NCBI GenBank assembly: GCA_964615375.1 | Contig: CAZTOW010000036.1 | Coordinates: forward strand, 34,512-98,511 | Direction of reading: 5' to 3' | Length of the DNA stretch: 64,000 nt | Source: CAZKWG01 sp964615375 | Lineage (GTDB): Bacteria > Myxococcota_A > UBA796 > CAZKWG01 | Shown: in pieces, positions 8,019 to 16,543 of the stretch | Position numbering within the stretch: position 1 is the first letter of the stretch | How the letters are laid out: the number at the start of each line of letters is the position of its first letter | The notes under the pieces: generated by a model | Seen by the model: the letters and a program-made list of their open reading frames with translations, nothing else | What the model was told of the DNA's origin: nothing | Database searches by the model: none | Position numbers and translations under genes: made by a program

Positions 8019-10049
8019 ATGCCCGCGCACACCTACTGCCGACTCTGTGAAGGCGCCTGCGGCCTCGTGGCCGAAGGCGCTCCCGAGCACATCTCCGCCC
8101 TGAACCCCGATCCGACCGATCCGGTCTCCGAGGGCTTCGCCTGCGAGATCCCCGCTCGCTCGCTGGAGGCCATGCGCCGCCCGGACCGGATCACGCGCCC
8201 GATGAAGCGCGTGGACGGGAAGCTGGTGCCCGCCACCTGGGAGGAGGCGGTGCGCGACATCGGCGCGCGGCTCAAGGCCGTCCGCGCGCGAACGGGGCCG
8301 TCCAGCGTGGCGATCTCGCTGGGGGAGGCGGCGCAGCGCTCGGCGCGCGTGCTGGCCCGCGGGCTCGCCTTCGGGGTGGGCATGGGCACGCCCAACGTCT
8401 TCACCTCGCTGGTGTCGGGGGCGGGGCCGCGGCTGCACATGACGGAGCTGATGCTCGGTCACCCGGCGCCGCTGCTCTCGGACCTGGGGCGCGCGCACTA
8501 CGTGGTGCTGCTGGGCGGCGACCAGCGCCAGCACCACTGGGGCCCCGGCAACCTCGGCATGGCCCACGAGAAGTGGATCGCGTTCTCGCGGAAGACCAAG
8601 GGCACCAAGGTCGTGGTGGCCGACCCGCGCAAGACCGCGCTGGCGGCGGCCATGGATCAGCACCTCGCCATCCGGCCGGGCACGGAGCCCTGGTTCCTGC
8701 TCGGGCTGCTCAGCGCGACCGTGAAGGGCGACTGGGGCGACAAGCACTACATCACCTCGTTCACGCGGCACTCCGAGCGGCTCGGGGACGCGCTCTCCGC
8801 CTGGCCGGTGGACCGCTGCGCCGAGATCTGCGGCGTGCCGGCCGCGCAGCTCTCCGGCGTGGGGCTGAAGCTATCGCGCGCGGCGATGGGCGTGGTCCAC
8901 CCGGGCCCGGGGACCTTCCAGAACGAGCTGGCGGGCCTGGGCGCCTGGGCCTGGCTCGCGCTTCACACGCTGACGGCCAACACGCTGCGGCCGGGCGGGC
9001 TCTACGAGCACCGCGGCTTCGTGGACCTGCACGGGCTCCTGGCCGCGCTGCCCATCGAGGGCGCGCCGCGCACGCGCGTCCACGGCTTCCCGCTCCTGAT
9101 GCTGCAGGCGCCCCAGACGGCGCTGACCGACGAGATCCTGACCCCCGGCGAGGGGCAGGTGCGCGCGCTGATCTGCGTGTCCAGCGACCCGGCGAGCGAG
9201 CTGGCCGGCTCGCGCAAGGCGGCCGAGGCCCTGGACGGGCTGGATCTCCTGGTCTGCCTGGCCCGGCACGAGGACCAGACGGCGGCGAAGGCCCACTGGG
9301 TGCTGCCCATCCCGCACCCCTGGGAGCGCGAGGACATCAACCTCTTCGACGGCGCCCTGCTGCCCGTCCACGGCGTGGCGCGGGCCCCGGCGGTCTCGAC
9401 CCCGCCCGGTGAGGTGCGCCTCGAGGAGGACATCCTGCGCGACCTCTTCCAGGCGGTCCGGCCGGGCGTGCGCAACGCCGTGTGGGGGAGCCACCTCGTG
9501 GTGGCGGCCAACCTGCTGGCGCGCGCGGACCTGGACACCTGGGAGAAGCGCCTCCTGGACTTCGTGGACGAGGGCGCGCACGACAAGCTCGCGGCGGAGC
9601 CCCACCGCCTCCACCTGGGCGACACCGACCGCTCGGGCTGGCGCGTCACCACGCCCGACGGGCGCATCGACCTGCTCCCCGACGTGGTGGCCGAGCAGCT
9701 CGCCCGCCTCACGGCCCCCGAGCGGGACGCCGACCGCCCCTTCGTGCTGCGCACCTCGCGCCCCGTGGACCGCGCGCCGGATCGCTGGCACCGCGCGGGC
9801 ACGGAGGATCCTGGGCTCTCGCTGCACCCGGACAGCGGCTTCGCCGAGGGCGCGCGCGTTCGCGTGGTCACCCGGCACGGCGAGGCGGTGGCGCGCGTGC
9901 GGCTCGACCCGACGCTGCGCGCGGATACGGCGGATCTCCCTATGGGATTCGAGGCCGACGTCGGCGCGCTCCTGAGCGCCTCGCAGGTGTGCCCCATCAC
10001 GGGCGCCCCGGCGCGTGATGGTCTGTCCTGCGCCATCCGCCCAGCCTGA
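8019..10049 (+). CDS. Molybdopterin-dependent oxidoreductase with N-terminal 4Fe-4S site
   Basis: The 676-residue protein opens with the cluster motif CxxCxxxC…C (Cys7, 10, 14, 42), as in the formate dehydrogenase/nitrate reductase (DMSO reductase) superfamily. It continues through VDGKLVPATWEEAVRDI, VVLLGGDQRQHHWGP and VVVADPRKTALAAAMDQHLAIRPGTE, typical of the bis-MGD binding domains. The C-terminal cap (residues about 560-676) is the molydopterin dinucleotide-binding barrel. No twin-Arg signal is present, so it is likely cytosolic. The Lys that usually follows the fourth Cys is absent (ACEIPARS), and no obvious Cys/Sec metal ligand is seen. The substrate is unknown. It follows the prenyl-synthase-like gene by 45 bp. 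Confidence 0.9.
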   Translation: MPAHTYCRLCEGACGLVAEGAPEHISALNPDPTDPVSEGFACEIPARSLEAMRRPDRITRPMKRVDGKLVPATWEEAVRDIGARLKAVRARTGPSSVAISLGEAAQRSARVLARGLAFGVGMGTPNVFTSLVSGAGPRLHMTELMLGHPAPLLSDLGRAHYVVLLGGDQRQHHWGPGNLGMAHEKWIAFSRKTKGTKVVVADPRKTALAAAMDQHLAIRPGTEPWFLLGLLSATVKGDWGDKHYITSFTRHSERLGDALSAWPVDRCAEICGVPAAQLSGVGLKLSRAAMGVVHPGPGTFQNELAGLGAWAWLALHTLTANTLRPGGLYEHRGFVDLHGLLAALPIEGAPRTRVHGFPLLMLQAPQTALTDEILTPGEGQVRALICVSSDPASELAGSRKAAEALDGLDLLVCLARHEDQTAAKAHWVLPIPHPWEREDINLFDGALLPVHGVARAPAVSTPPGEVRLEEDILRDLFQAVRPGVRNAVWGSHLVVAANLLARADLDTWEKRLLDFVDEGAHDKLAAEPHRLHLGDTDRSGWRVTTPDGRIDLLPDVVAEQLARLTAPERDADRPFVLRTSRPVDRAPDRWHRAGTEDPGLSLHPDSGFAEGARVRVVTRHGEAVARVRLDPTLRADTADLPMGFEADVGALLSASQVCPITGAPARDGLSCAIRPA

Positions 10050-10070
10050 CACTGAATAGATGGCTGGGTT

Positions 10071-10136
10071 CGTCACTTCCTTATGCGTGACGTTTTTCGT
10101 CACTTTTATTTGTAAATGTGCCTGAGGTAACGTCAC
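10071..10136. promoter_or_regulatory. Cluster of CGTCAC/GTGACG elements
   Basis: CGTCAC occurs at 10071-10076, GTGACG at 10087-10092, CGTCAC at 10098-10103 and CGTCAC at 10131-10136, in an A/T-rich spacer between the oxidoreductase and the lipoprotein gene. GTGACG-TTTTT-CGTCAC forms a 6-bp stem followed by TTTTATTT, so it may double as an intrinsic terminator for the upstream gene. The spacing of the copies also fits an operator for the downstream gene. Confidence 0.45.
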
Positions 10137-10159
10137 GACACTTCCCATCGGAGGTCCCC

Positions 10160-10999
10160 GTGTCGCGCCCTCTCCTCTCGATCACGCTCCTTGGTCTGCT
10201 CAGCGGCTGCCCCACGCCCCCCACGGCGTATGAGAGCACCGGGACCAACAACAGCTCCTCTCAGGCGCAGTCGTCCTCGCAGCAGCAGGGACAGCAGAGC
10301 CAGCCGAACAACACCATGATGGATCTGAGCCAGGTCACGCCTCAGAAGACCCAGGAGCAGATCAAGAGCGAAGCCCACGTGACCATCTCGGGGACCATCT
10401 CCGGGAGCTGCAAGGGCAAGGTTCGCATCGACGTCATCAGCGACGCGCCGCCCACGCCGGGCGGGCCGATGGGGCCGCTCACGCAGCTCGACCTCACCTC
10501 GGTGGGCGCCTACTCGCTGGCCCTCCCGACCGGGACCAGCGCGCGCCTCGCCTGCCTGTGCGACAACGACGGCGACAACAAGATCACGGCCGGCACGGAC
10601 GGGATGTCCAAGCCCACGACCGTGAGTGAGGCCAAGACCGACCAGAAGGACGTGAACATCACCATCGAGGACATCCCCACGCAGCCCTCTCAGGGCGGCG
10701 GCGGCGGCGGCCAGATGGGCGGCGGTGGCGGCCAGATGGGCGGCGGCGGCCAGATGGGCGGCGGCGGCCAGATGGGCGGCGGCGGCCAGATGGGCGGTGG
10801 CGGCCAGATGGGCGGTGGCGGCCAGATGGGCGGTGGCGGCCAGATGGGCGGCGGTGGCGGCCAGATGATGGGCGGCGGCGGCGGCCAGATGATGGGCGGC
10901 GGTGGCGGCCAGATGGGCGGCGGCGGCGGCCAGATGGGCGGCGGCGGCGGCCAGATGATGGGCGGCGGCCAGATGGGCGGCGGTCAGGGCGGCAAGTAG
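10160..10999 (+). CDS. Lipoprotein with long Gly-rich GGGGQMG repeat tail
   Basis: I place the start at GTG 10160 rather than the upstream ATG (10118). A GGAGG site lies 5 bases before it, and the frame then opens with a proper signal peptide and lipobox (LLGLLSGC). The 279-residue product has a Ser/Gln/Asn-rich linker, a compact domain around residues 75-165 (VTISGTISGSCKGKVRIDVI, LACLCDNDGDNKIT, a Ca-binding-like DNDGDN loop), and a tail of about 100 residues built from repeats of GGGGQMG and GGGGQMMG. The domain resembles small carboxypeptidase-regulatory-like folds. The repeat tail is low-complexity and possibly adhesive or metal-binding through Met. It is probably surface-exposed. Confidence 0.8.
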   Translation: MSRPLLSITLLGLLSGCPTPPTAYESTGTNNSSSQAQSSSQQQGQQSQPNNTMMDLSQVTPQKTQEQIKSEAHVTISGTISGSCKGKVRIDVISDAPPTPGGPMGPLTQLDLTSVGAYSLALPTGTSARLACLCDNDGDNKITAGTDGMSKPTTVSEAKTDQKDVNITIEDIPTQPSQGGGGGGQMGGGGGQMGGGGQMGGGGQMGGGGQMGGGGQMGGGGQMGGGGQMGGGGGQMMGGGGGQMMGGGGGQMGGGGGQMGGGGGQMMGGGQMGGGQGGK

Positions 11000-11022
11000 G
11001 CCAGCGCCCCGAGGCGAGGCCC

Positions 11023-12591
11023 CTAATTCGTGACGCTGGCTCCGCTCGGACCCGCGTCGCGGGTGCTGGTGGCCTCGTCATCGTCCTCCCAGCCCGTGCC
11101 GGGCAGGTAGACGACGTTCTCGAAGGGCCGGCTCTCCACCATCTGCGCCCGCGGGTTGGTGAGAAAGGAGAGGATCTCCAGCCCCCCGGGCAGGCCGTTG
11201 GCGGCCCGACCGAGCCCGACCCCGGCGATGCGCAGGCTGGCGCCGATGGTCCCGCGGTTGATGTTCAGCGTGCCCGTGCGCAGGCGCTCGCGGAGCTCGT
11301 GCAGCAGCGGGTTGTCGAGCGCGGTGAACACGCTGGTCGCGCCGCGGAAGGCTGACTGGTTGTGGAGCATCACCGCCTCCTCCCAGCCGCTCACGCGGTA
11401 GAGCATGAGGATGGGGCCGGGCGGCTCCTCGTCCAGGTAGGGGTGTCCGTTCTCCCAGGCGATCCGGTAGATCGCGGGGCGCACGTAGAAGCCCTTGCGC
11501 CCGCCGGGTGACTCGGCCCTCCCCTCCAGCAGCGGGCTGTGGCCGGCGCCGGAGAGGGCGCGCAGGAAGCGCCGGTAGCGCGCGCGCTGGTTCTCCGAGA
11601 TCAGCGGGCCCATGAAGACGTCGGGCTCGCCCCCGTGGCCCATGCGCAGCGCGGCGCTGCGCTTGACGAGCGCCTCGGCGAAGGCGTCGAAGATGCGGTC
11701 GGTGACGAAGACGCGGGCGGTGGACGTGTGGCGCTGGCCGCTGGAGAGGAAGGCGCCCACCATGATCTCGTAGACGGAGCGCTCGATCTCGGCGTCGTCC
11801 AGGACGATGGCCATGCCCTTGCCGCCGCACTGGAGGAGCTGCGGGAGCTCGGGCCGCGAGGAGGTGGCCTGGCGGATGGACTGGGCGGTGGCGTAGCTGC
11901 CGCTGAAGAGCACCGCGTCGAGCCCGGTGTTCGCCACCAGCCGGTGCCCCACCACCGAGCCCGGCCCCTGCACGAGGTTGAAGGTCCCGCGGGGCAGCCG
12001 ACACCCGTCCAGCAGCTCGGCGATGGCCTGACCGGAGCCGGGCACGTACTTGCTCGGCTTGAAGACCACGGCGTTGCCCGCCAGCAGAGCCGCGGCGATC
12101 TGGGTCGCCGGCAGCAGCAGGGGGAAGGTATACGGCGAGAGCACGCCCACGACCCCGCGCGGGACGCGGTCGCTGCGCGCGCCGATGTCCTCCATCACCC
12201 GGGGCGCCAGCAGCGTGATGCCGTCGTCCAGGAAGAGGTCCAGCGCGCGCGCCGTGGCCAGCACCTCCTGGCGGGTCTCCCACAGCGGGCGCCCGGTCTC
12301 GCGCAGCATGAGCCGCGCCAGCTTCTCCTGGTTGCGCGAGATCCCGTCTCGGAAGCGCCGGATGGCCCCCGCGCGGTCGTTGAGCGAGACCCGGCGCCAG
12401 GTGCGCAGCCCGCTGGCGGCGAAGCTCACGGCCTCATCGACGTTGGCCTCCGAGAAGGGGAAGCGCCCCAGGACATCGTCGCGATCTCCCGGGTTCACCC
12501 CGTTGATGTAGCCGTCCACACGCTCGGGCTTGAGGAAGGAGCCGAAGATGTAGTCGCCCTTGCGGAGCAGCGGGTCTCTTGCCTGGGGCAC
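11023..12591 (-). CDS. AstD-like aldehyde dehydrogenase homologue lacking catalytic residues
   Basis: The 522-residue protein aligns by eye along the whole ALDH fold, closest to succinylglutamate-semialdehyde dehydrogenase (AstD): FKPSKYVPGSGQAIAELL, NLVQGPGSVVGHRL, FSGSYATAQ and LISENQRARYRRFL. The catalytic Asn of PYNFP is Thr155 (SPYTFP), the general-base Glu of ExGG is Gln254 (QCGGK), and the nucleophile Cys of GQRC is His288 (SGQRHTSTAR). Cofactor-binding Lys178 is kept. It is therefore probably an NAD(P)-binding pseudoenzyme, or one that has acquired a different chemistry. The start is GTG at 12591, 112 bp from the divergent cystathionine beta-synthase gene, suggesting shared regulation. 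Confidence 0.88.
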   Translation of the reverse strand: MPQARDPLLRKGDYIFGSFLKPERVDGYINGVNPGDRDDVLGRFPFSEANVDEAVSFAASGLRTWRRVSLNDRAGAIRRFRDGISRNQEKLARLMLRETGRPLWETRQEVLATARALDLFLDDGITLLAPRVMEDIGARSDRVPRGVVGVLSPYTFPLLLPATQIAAALLAGNAVVFKPSKYVPGSGQAIAELLDGCRLPRGTFNLVQGPGSVVGHRLVANTGLDAVLFSGSYATAQSIRQATSSRPELPQLLQCGGKGMAIVLDDAEIERSVYEIMVGAFLSSGQRHTSTARVFVTDRIFDAFAEALVKRSAALRMGHGGEPDVFMGPLISENQRARYRRFLRALSGAGHSPLLEGRAESPGGRKGFYVRPAIYRIAWENGHPYLDEEPPGPILMLYRVSGWEEAVMLHNQSAFRGATSVFTALDNPLLHELRERLRTGTLNINRGTIGASLRIAGVGLGRAANGLPGGLEILSFLTNPRAQMVESRPFENVVYLPGTGWEDDDEATSTRDAGPSGASVTN

Positions 12592-12702
12592 GGGGGAGCC
12601 TCGCGGGTGCAGCGAGAGTATAGCCCGCGGCGCGCGTGCCTGCGGGTGGGGGGCCGGCAGGTTACGTGCCCGCGTCCTATCCTGTCGCCCCACGGAGGCG
12701 TC

Positions 12703-14082
12703 GTGCACAACGTCCATTCCAACATCCTCCAGTGCGTCGGCGACACGCCGCTCGTTCGCCTGAACCGGCTCGCCGCGGACCACCGGGCGACCCTCTACGC
12801 CAAGCTCGAGTACATGAACCCGGGCGGCTCGGTGAAGGATCGCATCGCGCTCCAGATCATCGAGGACGGCGAGCGCGCGGGCCTGCTCAAGCCGGGCGGA
12901 ACCATCGTCGAGGCCACCAGCGGCAACACCGGCGCCGGGCTGGCCATGGTCGCGGCGCTCAAGGGCTACAAGACCATCTTCGTGCTGCCCGACAAGCAGA
13001 GCGAGGAGAAGCGCGCAGCCCTGCGCGCCTGGGGCGCCCGCGTCGTGATCTGCCCGACGAACGTGACCCCCGAGGATCCGCGCTCCTACTACAAGACCGC
13101 GGAGCGGCTGGTGGAGGAGACCCCCAACAGCTTCTACGCGAACCAGTACCACAACCCCTCGAACCCCGAGGCCCACTACCGGATGACGGGCCCGGAGATC
13201 TACCGGCAGCTCGACGGGCGCATCGACGTCTTCATCGCCGGGCTGGGCACGGGCGGGACGATCAGCGGCATCGGGCGCTACCTGAAGGAGCAGGACCCGA
13301 ACATCAAGGTGGTCGGCATCGACCCGGTGGGCTCGCTGTACTTCGACTACTTCCACACGGGCCAGCTCACCCAGCCCCACACCTACGTCGTCGAGGGCAT
13401 CGGCGAGGACTTCCTCCCCAGCACGATGAACTTCGACTACGTGGACGACGTCATCCGCGTCAACGACAAGGAGTGCTTCCAGGTCACCCGGCGCCTGGTG
13501 CGCGAGGAGGGGATGTTCTGCGGCGCCTCCTCCGGCGCGGCGGTGGCGGGGGCGCTGCGCTACCTCGGGCTGCACGATCGCGAGGGCCTGAGCGCCGTGG
13601 TCCTGCTGCCGGACAGCGGCAGCCGCTATCTCTCCAAGGTCTTCAACGACGCCTGGATGCGCGAGAACGGCTTCCTGGAGCCGGAGACGAACCTGGGCAC
13701 CGTCCAGGACATCCTGAGCGGCCGCGGCGAGCGCGCGCTGGTGACCGTGAGCGCGTCGAGCACGGTGGCGGAGGTCATCGGGCGCCTGAAGCTCCACGGC
13801 ATCTCCCAGGTACCGGTGATGGACGGCGATCGCCTGGTCGGCATCATCTCGGAGACCCGCCTGCTGGAGCGCGCGCTCCGCGGCGGCTCCTCGGACGCCC
13901 CGGTGCGCGAGCTGGTCCAGGCCGACTACTGCACGGTGGACCGCCAGACGGTGGTCCCGGTCGTCACCGAGCTCTTCCGTCGGTCCAAGGTCGCGATCGT
14001 GGTCGAGGGCAGCCGCCCCGTGGACATCATCACGCGCATCGACCTCATCGACTTCATCTCCAAGAAGAGCCAGGCCAGCTGA
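12703..14082 (+). CDS. cbs: Cystathionine beta-synthase with C-terminal CBS pair
   Basis: The GTG start at 12703 has a GGAGG site just upstream and gives 459 residues. The fold-type II PLP domain has Lys45 in NPGGSVKDR, the substrate loop EATSGNTGAGLA and the phosphate-binding GLGTGGTISGIG. Two CBS repeats follow from about residue 332 (SQVPVMDGDRLVGIIS; DIITRIDLIDFIS). The enzyme condenses homocysteine with serine (or activated serine) to cystathionine in the cytosol, and the CBS pair usually senses adenosyl ligands. It is 7 bp from the gamma-family PLP enzyme, together forming a reverse-transsulfuration operon. O-acetylserine-dependent cysteine synthesis is an alternative activity. Confidence 0.95.
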   Translation: MHNVHSNILQCVGDTPLVRLNRLAADHRATLYAKLEYMNPGGSVKDRIALQIIEDGERAGLLKPGGTIVEATSGNTGAGLAMVAALKGYKTIFVLPDKQSEEKRAALRAWGARVVICPTNVTPEDPRSYYKTAERLVEETPNSFYANQYHNPSNPEAHYRMTGPEIYRQLDGRIDVFIAGLGTGGTISGIGRYLKEQDPNIKVVGIDPVGSLYFDYFHTGQLTQPHTYVVEGIGEDFLPSTMNFDYVDDVIRVNDKECFQVTRRLVREEGMFCGASSGAAVAGALRYLGLHDREGLSAVVLLPDSGSRYLSKVFNDAWMRENGFLEPETNLGTVQDILSGRGERALVTVSASSTVAEVIGRLKLHGISQVPVMDGDRLVGIISETRLLERALRGGSSDAPVRELVQADYCTVDRQTVVPVVTELFRRSKVAIVVEGSRPVDIITRIDLIDFISKKSQAS

Positions 14083-14089
14083 GGCGCGC

Positions 14090-15196
14090 ATGAAGACCGG
14101 GAACCTGCACCTCGACACCCTGGCCATCCACGGCGGCCAGGAGCCGGAGCCGATCACCGGCGCCGTCATGACCCCCATCTTCCAGACCTCCACCTACGCC
14201 CAGCCGGGCCCGGGAGAGGGGAAGTGGGAGTACAGCCGCACCCACAACCCCACGCGCACCGCGCTCCAGGGCTGCCTGGCCGCGCTGGAGGGGGCGAAGC
14301 ACGGCCTGTGCTTCTCGTCCGGGCTCGCCGCCACCGACACCCTCCTGCGCACGCTGAAGCCGGGCGACCGCGTGATCTGCGGCGACGACGTCTACGGCGG
14401 GACCTACCGGCTGTTCACGAAGGTCTGCGCCGGCTTCGGGATCCACTTCGAGTTTGTGGACCTCTCGGTGCCCGACGTGCAGGTCCCCGCCGGCACCACG
14501 CTGGTCTGGGCGGAGTCCCCCACGAACCCGCTGCTGAAGGTCACGGACCTGCGCGCGCTGGCCGACAAGGCCCACGCCGCGGGGGCCCGGCTGGTGGTGG
14601 ACAACACCTTCGCCACGCCGGTCTTCCAGCGCCCCCTCTCGCTGGGCGCGGACGCCGTGGTCCACAGCACCACCAAGTACCTGAACGGGCACTCGGACGT
14701 GGTGGGCGGGGCCATCCTGCTCAACGACGACGCCTGGGCGGAGCGCCTCGCCTTTCTCCAGAACGCCGTGGGCGCCGTGCCGGGGCCCATGGACTGCTTC
14801 CTGGTGCTGCGCGGCCTGAAGACCCTGCACCTGCGCATGGCGCGTCACCAGGAGTCGGCCAGGATCCTGGCCGACTGGCTCGCGGCGCGCGGAGACGTCA
14901 CGCGCGTCCACTACCCGGGCTTCGGGGGCATGGTCAGCTTCGTGCTGGACGGCGACCTGGACGCCGCCGCGCGCTTCGTGAAGGCCACGCGGATCTTCAC
15001 CCTGGCCGAGAGCCTGGGCGGCGTGGAGAGCCTGATTGAGCTCCCCGCCATCATGACCCACGCCTCCATCCCCGCCGCGCGCCGCGCCGAGATCGGGCTC
15101 CCCGACGGCCTCATCCGGCTGTCCATCGGCGTCGAGCACATCGACGACCTGCGCGCCGACCTGGAGAGCGCCTTCGACGCCGCCTTCCAGCGGTGA
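14090..15196 (+). CDS. Cystathionine gamma-lyase/synthase family PLP enzyme
   Basis: The 368-residue protein has the family signature with PLP Lys196 in HSTTKYLNGHSDVVGG, the YSRTHNPTR motif, SSGLAATDTLL and the C-terminal RLSIGVEHIDDLRADL. Next to cystathionine beta-synthase it most likely cleaves cystathionine to cysteine, 2-oxobutyrate and ammonia, completing methionine-to-cysteine conversion. The sequence VHYPGFGGMVSF joins two blocks that in typical members are separated by about 17-18 residues containing the HP…HELARRQ segment. The protein is correspondingly shorter than usual (about 380-395), so an internal in-frame deletion is likely. The downstream glycosyltransferase start overlaps its stop. 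Confidence 0.93.
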   Translation: MKTGNLHLDTLAIHGGQEPEPITGAVMTPIFQTSTYAQPGPGEGKWEYSRTHNPTRTALQGCLAALEGAKHGLCFSSGLAATDTLLRTLKPGDRVICGDDVYGGTYRLFTKVCAGFGIHFEFVDLSVPDVQVPAGTTLVWAESPTNPLLKVTDLRALADKAHAAGARLVVDNTFATPVFQRPLSLGADAVVHSTTKYLNGHSDVVGGAILLNDDAWAERLAFLQNAVGAVPGPMDCFLVLRGLKTLHLRMARHQESARILADWLAARGDVTRVHYPGFGGMVSFVLDGDLDAAARFVKATRIFTLAESLGGVESLIELPAIMTHASIPAARRAEIGLPDGLIRLSIGVEHIDDLRADLESAFDAAFQR

Positions 15197-16338
15197 GGAT
15201 CGCCAGCATCGTCGCCAGCCCGGGCGTACCGGCGCGCGGCCCCTCGGGCTCCAGCGCGCACGTCCGCGGGCTGGCGCGAGGGCTGGAGGCGCTCTCGCAC
15301 GAGGTGACGATCTGGGCCGCCCGCGCGGTGGACCGGCGCGGCGCCCACGGGGAGCCGGTGCGGGTGGTGGAGACCGGCGCGCCCGGCTGGCCCTCCTGGC
15401 TCGAGCCCTGGCGCGAGCTCTCGGAGGTCTGGGCGGCCCGGCGCCTGGCGCGCGCGCTCGTGGAGCGGGCCCACGCGGGCGAGGGGCCGGAGCTGATCCT
15501 CGAGCGCCACGGGCTCTGGAGCGACGCCGGCTGGCGGGCCTCGGACGCGCTGGGCGTCCCCTGGGTGCTGGAGGTCAACGCGCCCCTGCTCGCGGAGCGC
15601 GCCCGCTACGAGAGCGTGCGCCTGCCGCGCCTCGCCGCCCGCTGGGAGCGGGAGGTGCTGCGCGCCGCGCCTGTGATCGTCGCCGTGAGCGACTGGCTGG
15701 TGGGCTGGCTCGTGGGCGAGATCGGCTGCAAGAACGTCCACAAGGTCTGGAACGGCTGCGAGGCCCTGCCGGGCTCCCGGGCCGCGGGCCGCGCGCGCCT
15801 GGGCGTCCCCGAGGGCGAGCCCGTGATCGGGCTGGTCGGCTCCATGAAGCCCTGGCACGGGCTCGAGGCCGCGGCCCGGCTGGCGAGGGCGCTCGGGGCC
15901 CGCCTGGCCCTGGTCGGCCCGGCACCGGCGAAGCCCATCCCCGACGCCCTCCTCACCGGCCACCTGGGGCCGCAGGCCCTCTCCGACGTGGTCGCCGCCC
16001 TCGACCTCGGGCTCGCGCCCTACCCCGCTGACGCGCCGCCCTGGTTCTGCCCGCTCAAGATCCTCGACTACCGCGCGCAGGGGACCCCGGTGCTGGCGAG
16101 CGATCTCGGCGAGGCCCGGGGCCTCGTGGGCGAGGGCGGGGAGCTGGTCCCCCCCGGGGACGAGGCGGCGCTGCTGGAGGCGGCCCGGCGCTGGCTCGGG
16201 CGGCGGGCCCCGGTCCACGCCCGACCCTGGCGGAGGGTCGCGGAAGAGGTGCTGGCCCTCATAAACTCCGACCACGGTCCGATCGTGAATTCTCACCTGA
16301 ATTCTTCCACTTTTTCGCAAACCCACACACAAGCCTGA
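15193..16338 (+). CDS. Family 4-type glycosyltransferase
   Basis: The 381-residue protein begins at GTG overlapping the previous TGA (GTGA). The N-terminal Rossmann half opens with IASIVASPGVPARGPSGSSAHVRGLARGLEALSHEVTIW. The C-terminal half carries VIGLVGSMKPWHGLE, LGPQALSDVVAALDLGLAPYP and the donor-binding region LKILDYRAQGTPVLASD, as in GT4 retaining glycosyltransferases (GT-B fold). It would transfer a sugar from a nucleotide donor in the cytosol; the acceptor is unknown. Translational coupling to the transsulfuration genes hints at a sulfur or cysteinyl link, possibly a thiol such as a bacillithiol- or mycothiol-like compound, but no deacetylase or ligase gene is nearby. Confidence 0.88.
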   Translation: MRIASIVASPGVPARGPSGSSAHVRGLARGLEALSHEVTIWAARAVDRRGAHGEPVRVVETGAPGWPSWLEPWRELSEVWAARRLARALVERAHAGEGPELILERHGLWSDAGWRASDALGVPWVLEVNAPLLAERARYESVRLPRLAARWEREVLRAAPVIVAVSDWLVGWLVGEIGCKNVHKVWNGCEALPGSRAAGRARLGVPEGEPVIGLVGSMKPWHGLEAAARLARALGARLALVGPAPAKPIPDALLTGHLGPQALSDVVAALDLGLAPYPADAPPWFCPLKILDYRAQGTPVLASDLGEARGLVGEGGELVPPGDEAALLEAARRWLGRRAPVHARPWRRVAEEVLALINSDHGPIVNSHLNSSTFSQTHTQA

Positions 16339-16453
16339 CGAAAAGTGCTGGAAATTGGGCGACAAGCCCGCTCGCTGTGGATAGTCAGCGCATGGCCTCG
16401 TACAAGGGAAGGCTGCTCCATGCCCCGACGACGGTTCTCGTGACCATGTCTGG

Positions 16454-16528
16454 AGAGGGCGCCCTCTGGTCCCCGGGTTGGCCGGGTCCGAGGTACGCTG
16501 ATGGAGAGATGACGCCGGTCATACCGGC
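16454..16528 (+). promoter_or_regulatory. Palindrome and leader hairpin before RRM gene
   Basis: A perfect 14-bp palindrome AGAGGGCGCCCTCT lies at 16454-16467. A hairpin GCCGGT-CAT-ACCGGC lies at 16514-16528, ending 15 bases before the ATG of the RRM protein. The first may be an operator. The second sits close to the ribosome-binding region and could control translation, for example by autoregulation or temperature. Confidence 0.4.
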
Positions 16529-16543
16529 ACAGGGTGAATCGAC

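Noticed and set aside
6408..8771. A long minus-strand frame covering the thiolase start and three plus-strand genes
   Set aside because: Its composition is Arg/Gly/Pro-rich without motifs, and it conflicts with well-supported genes on the plus strand.
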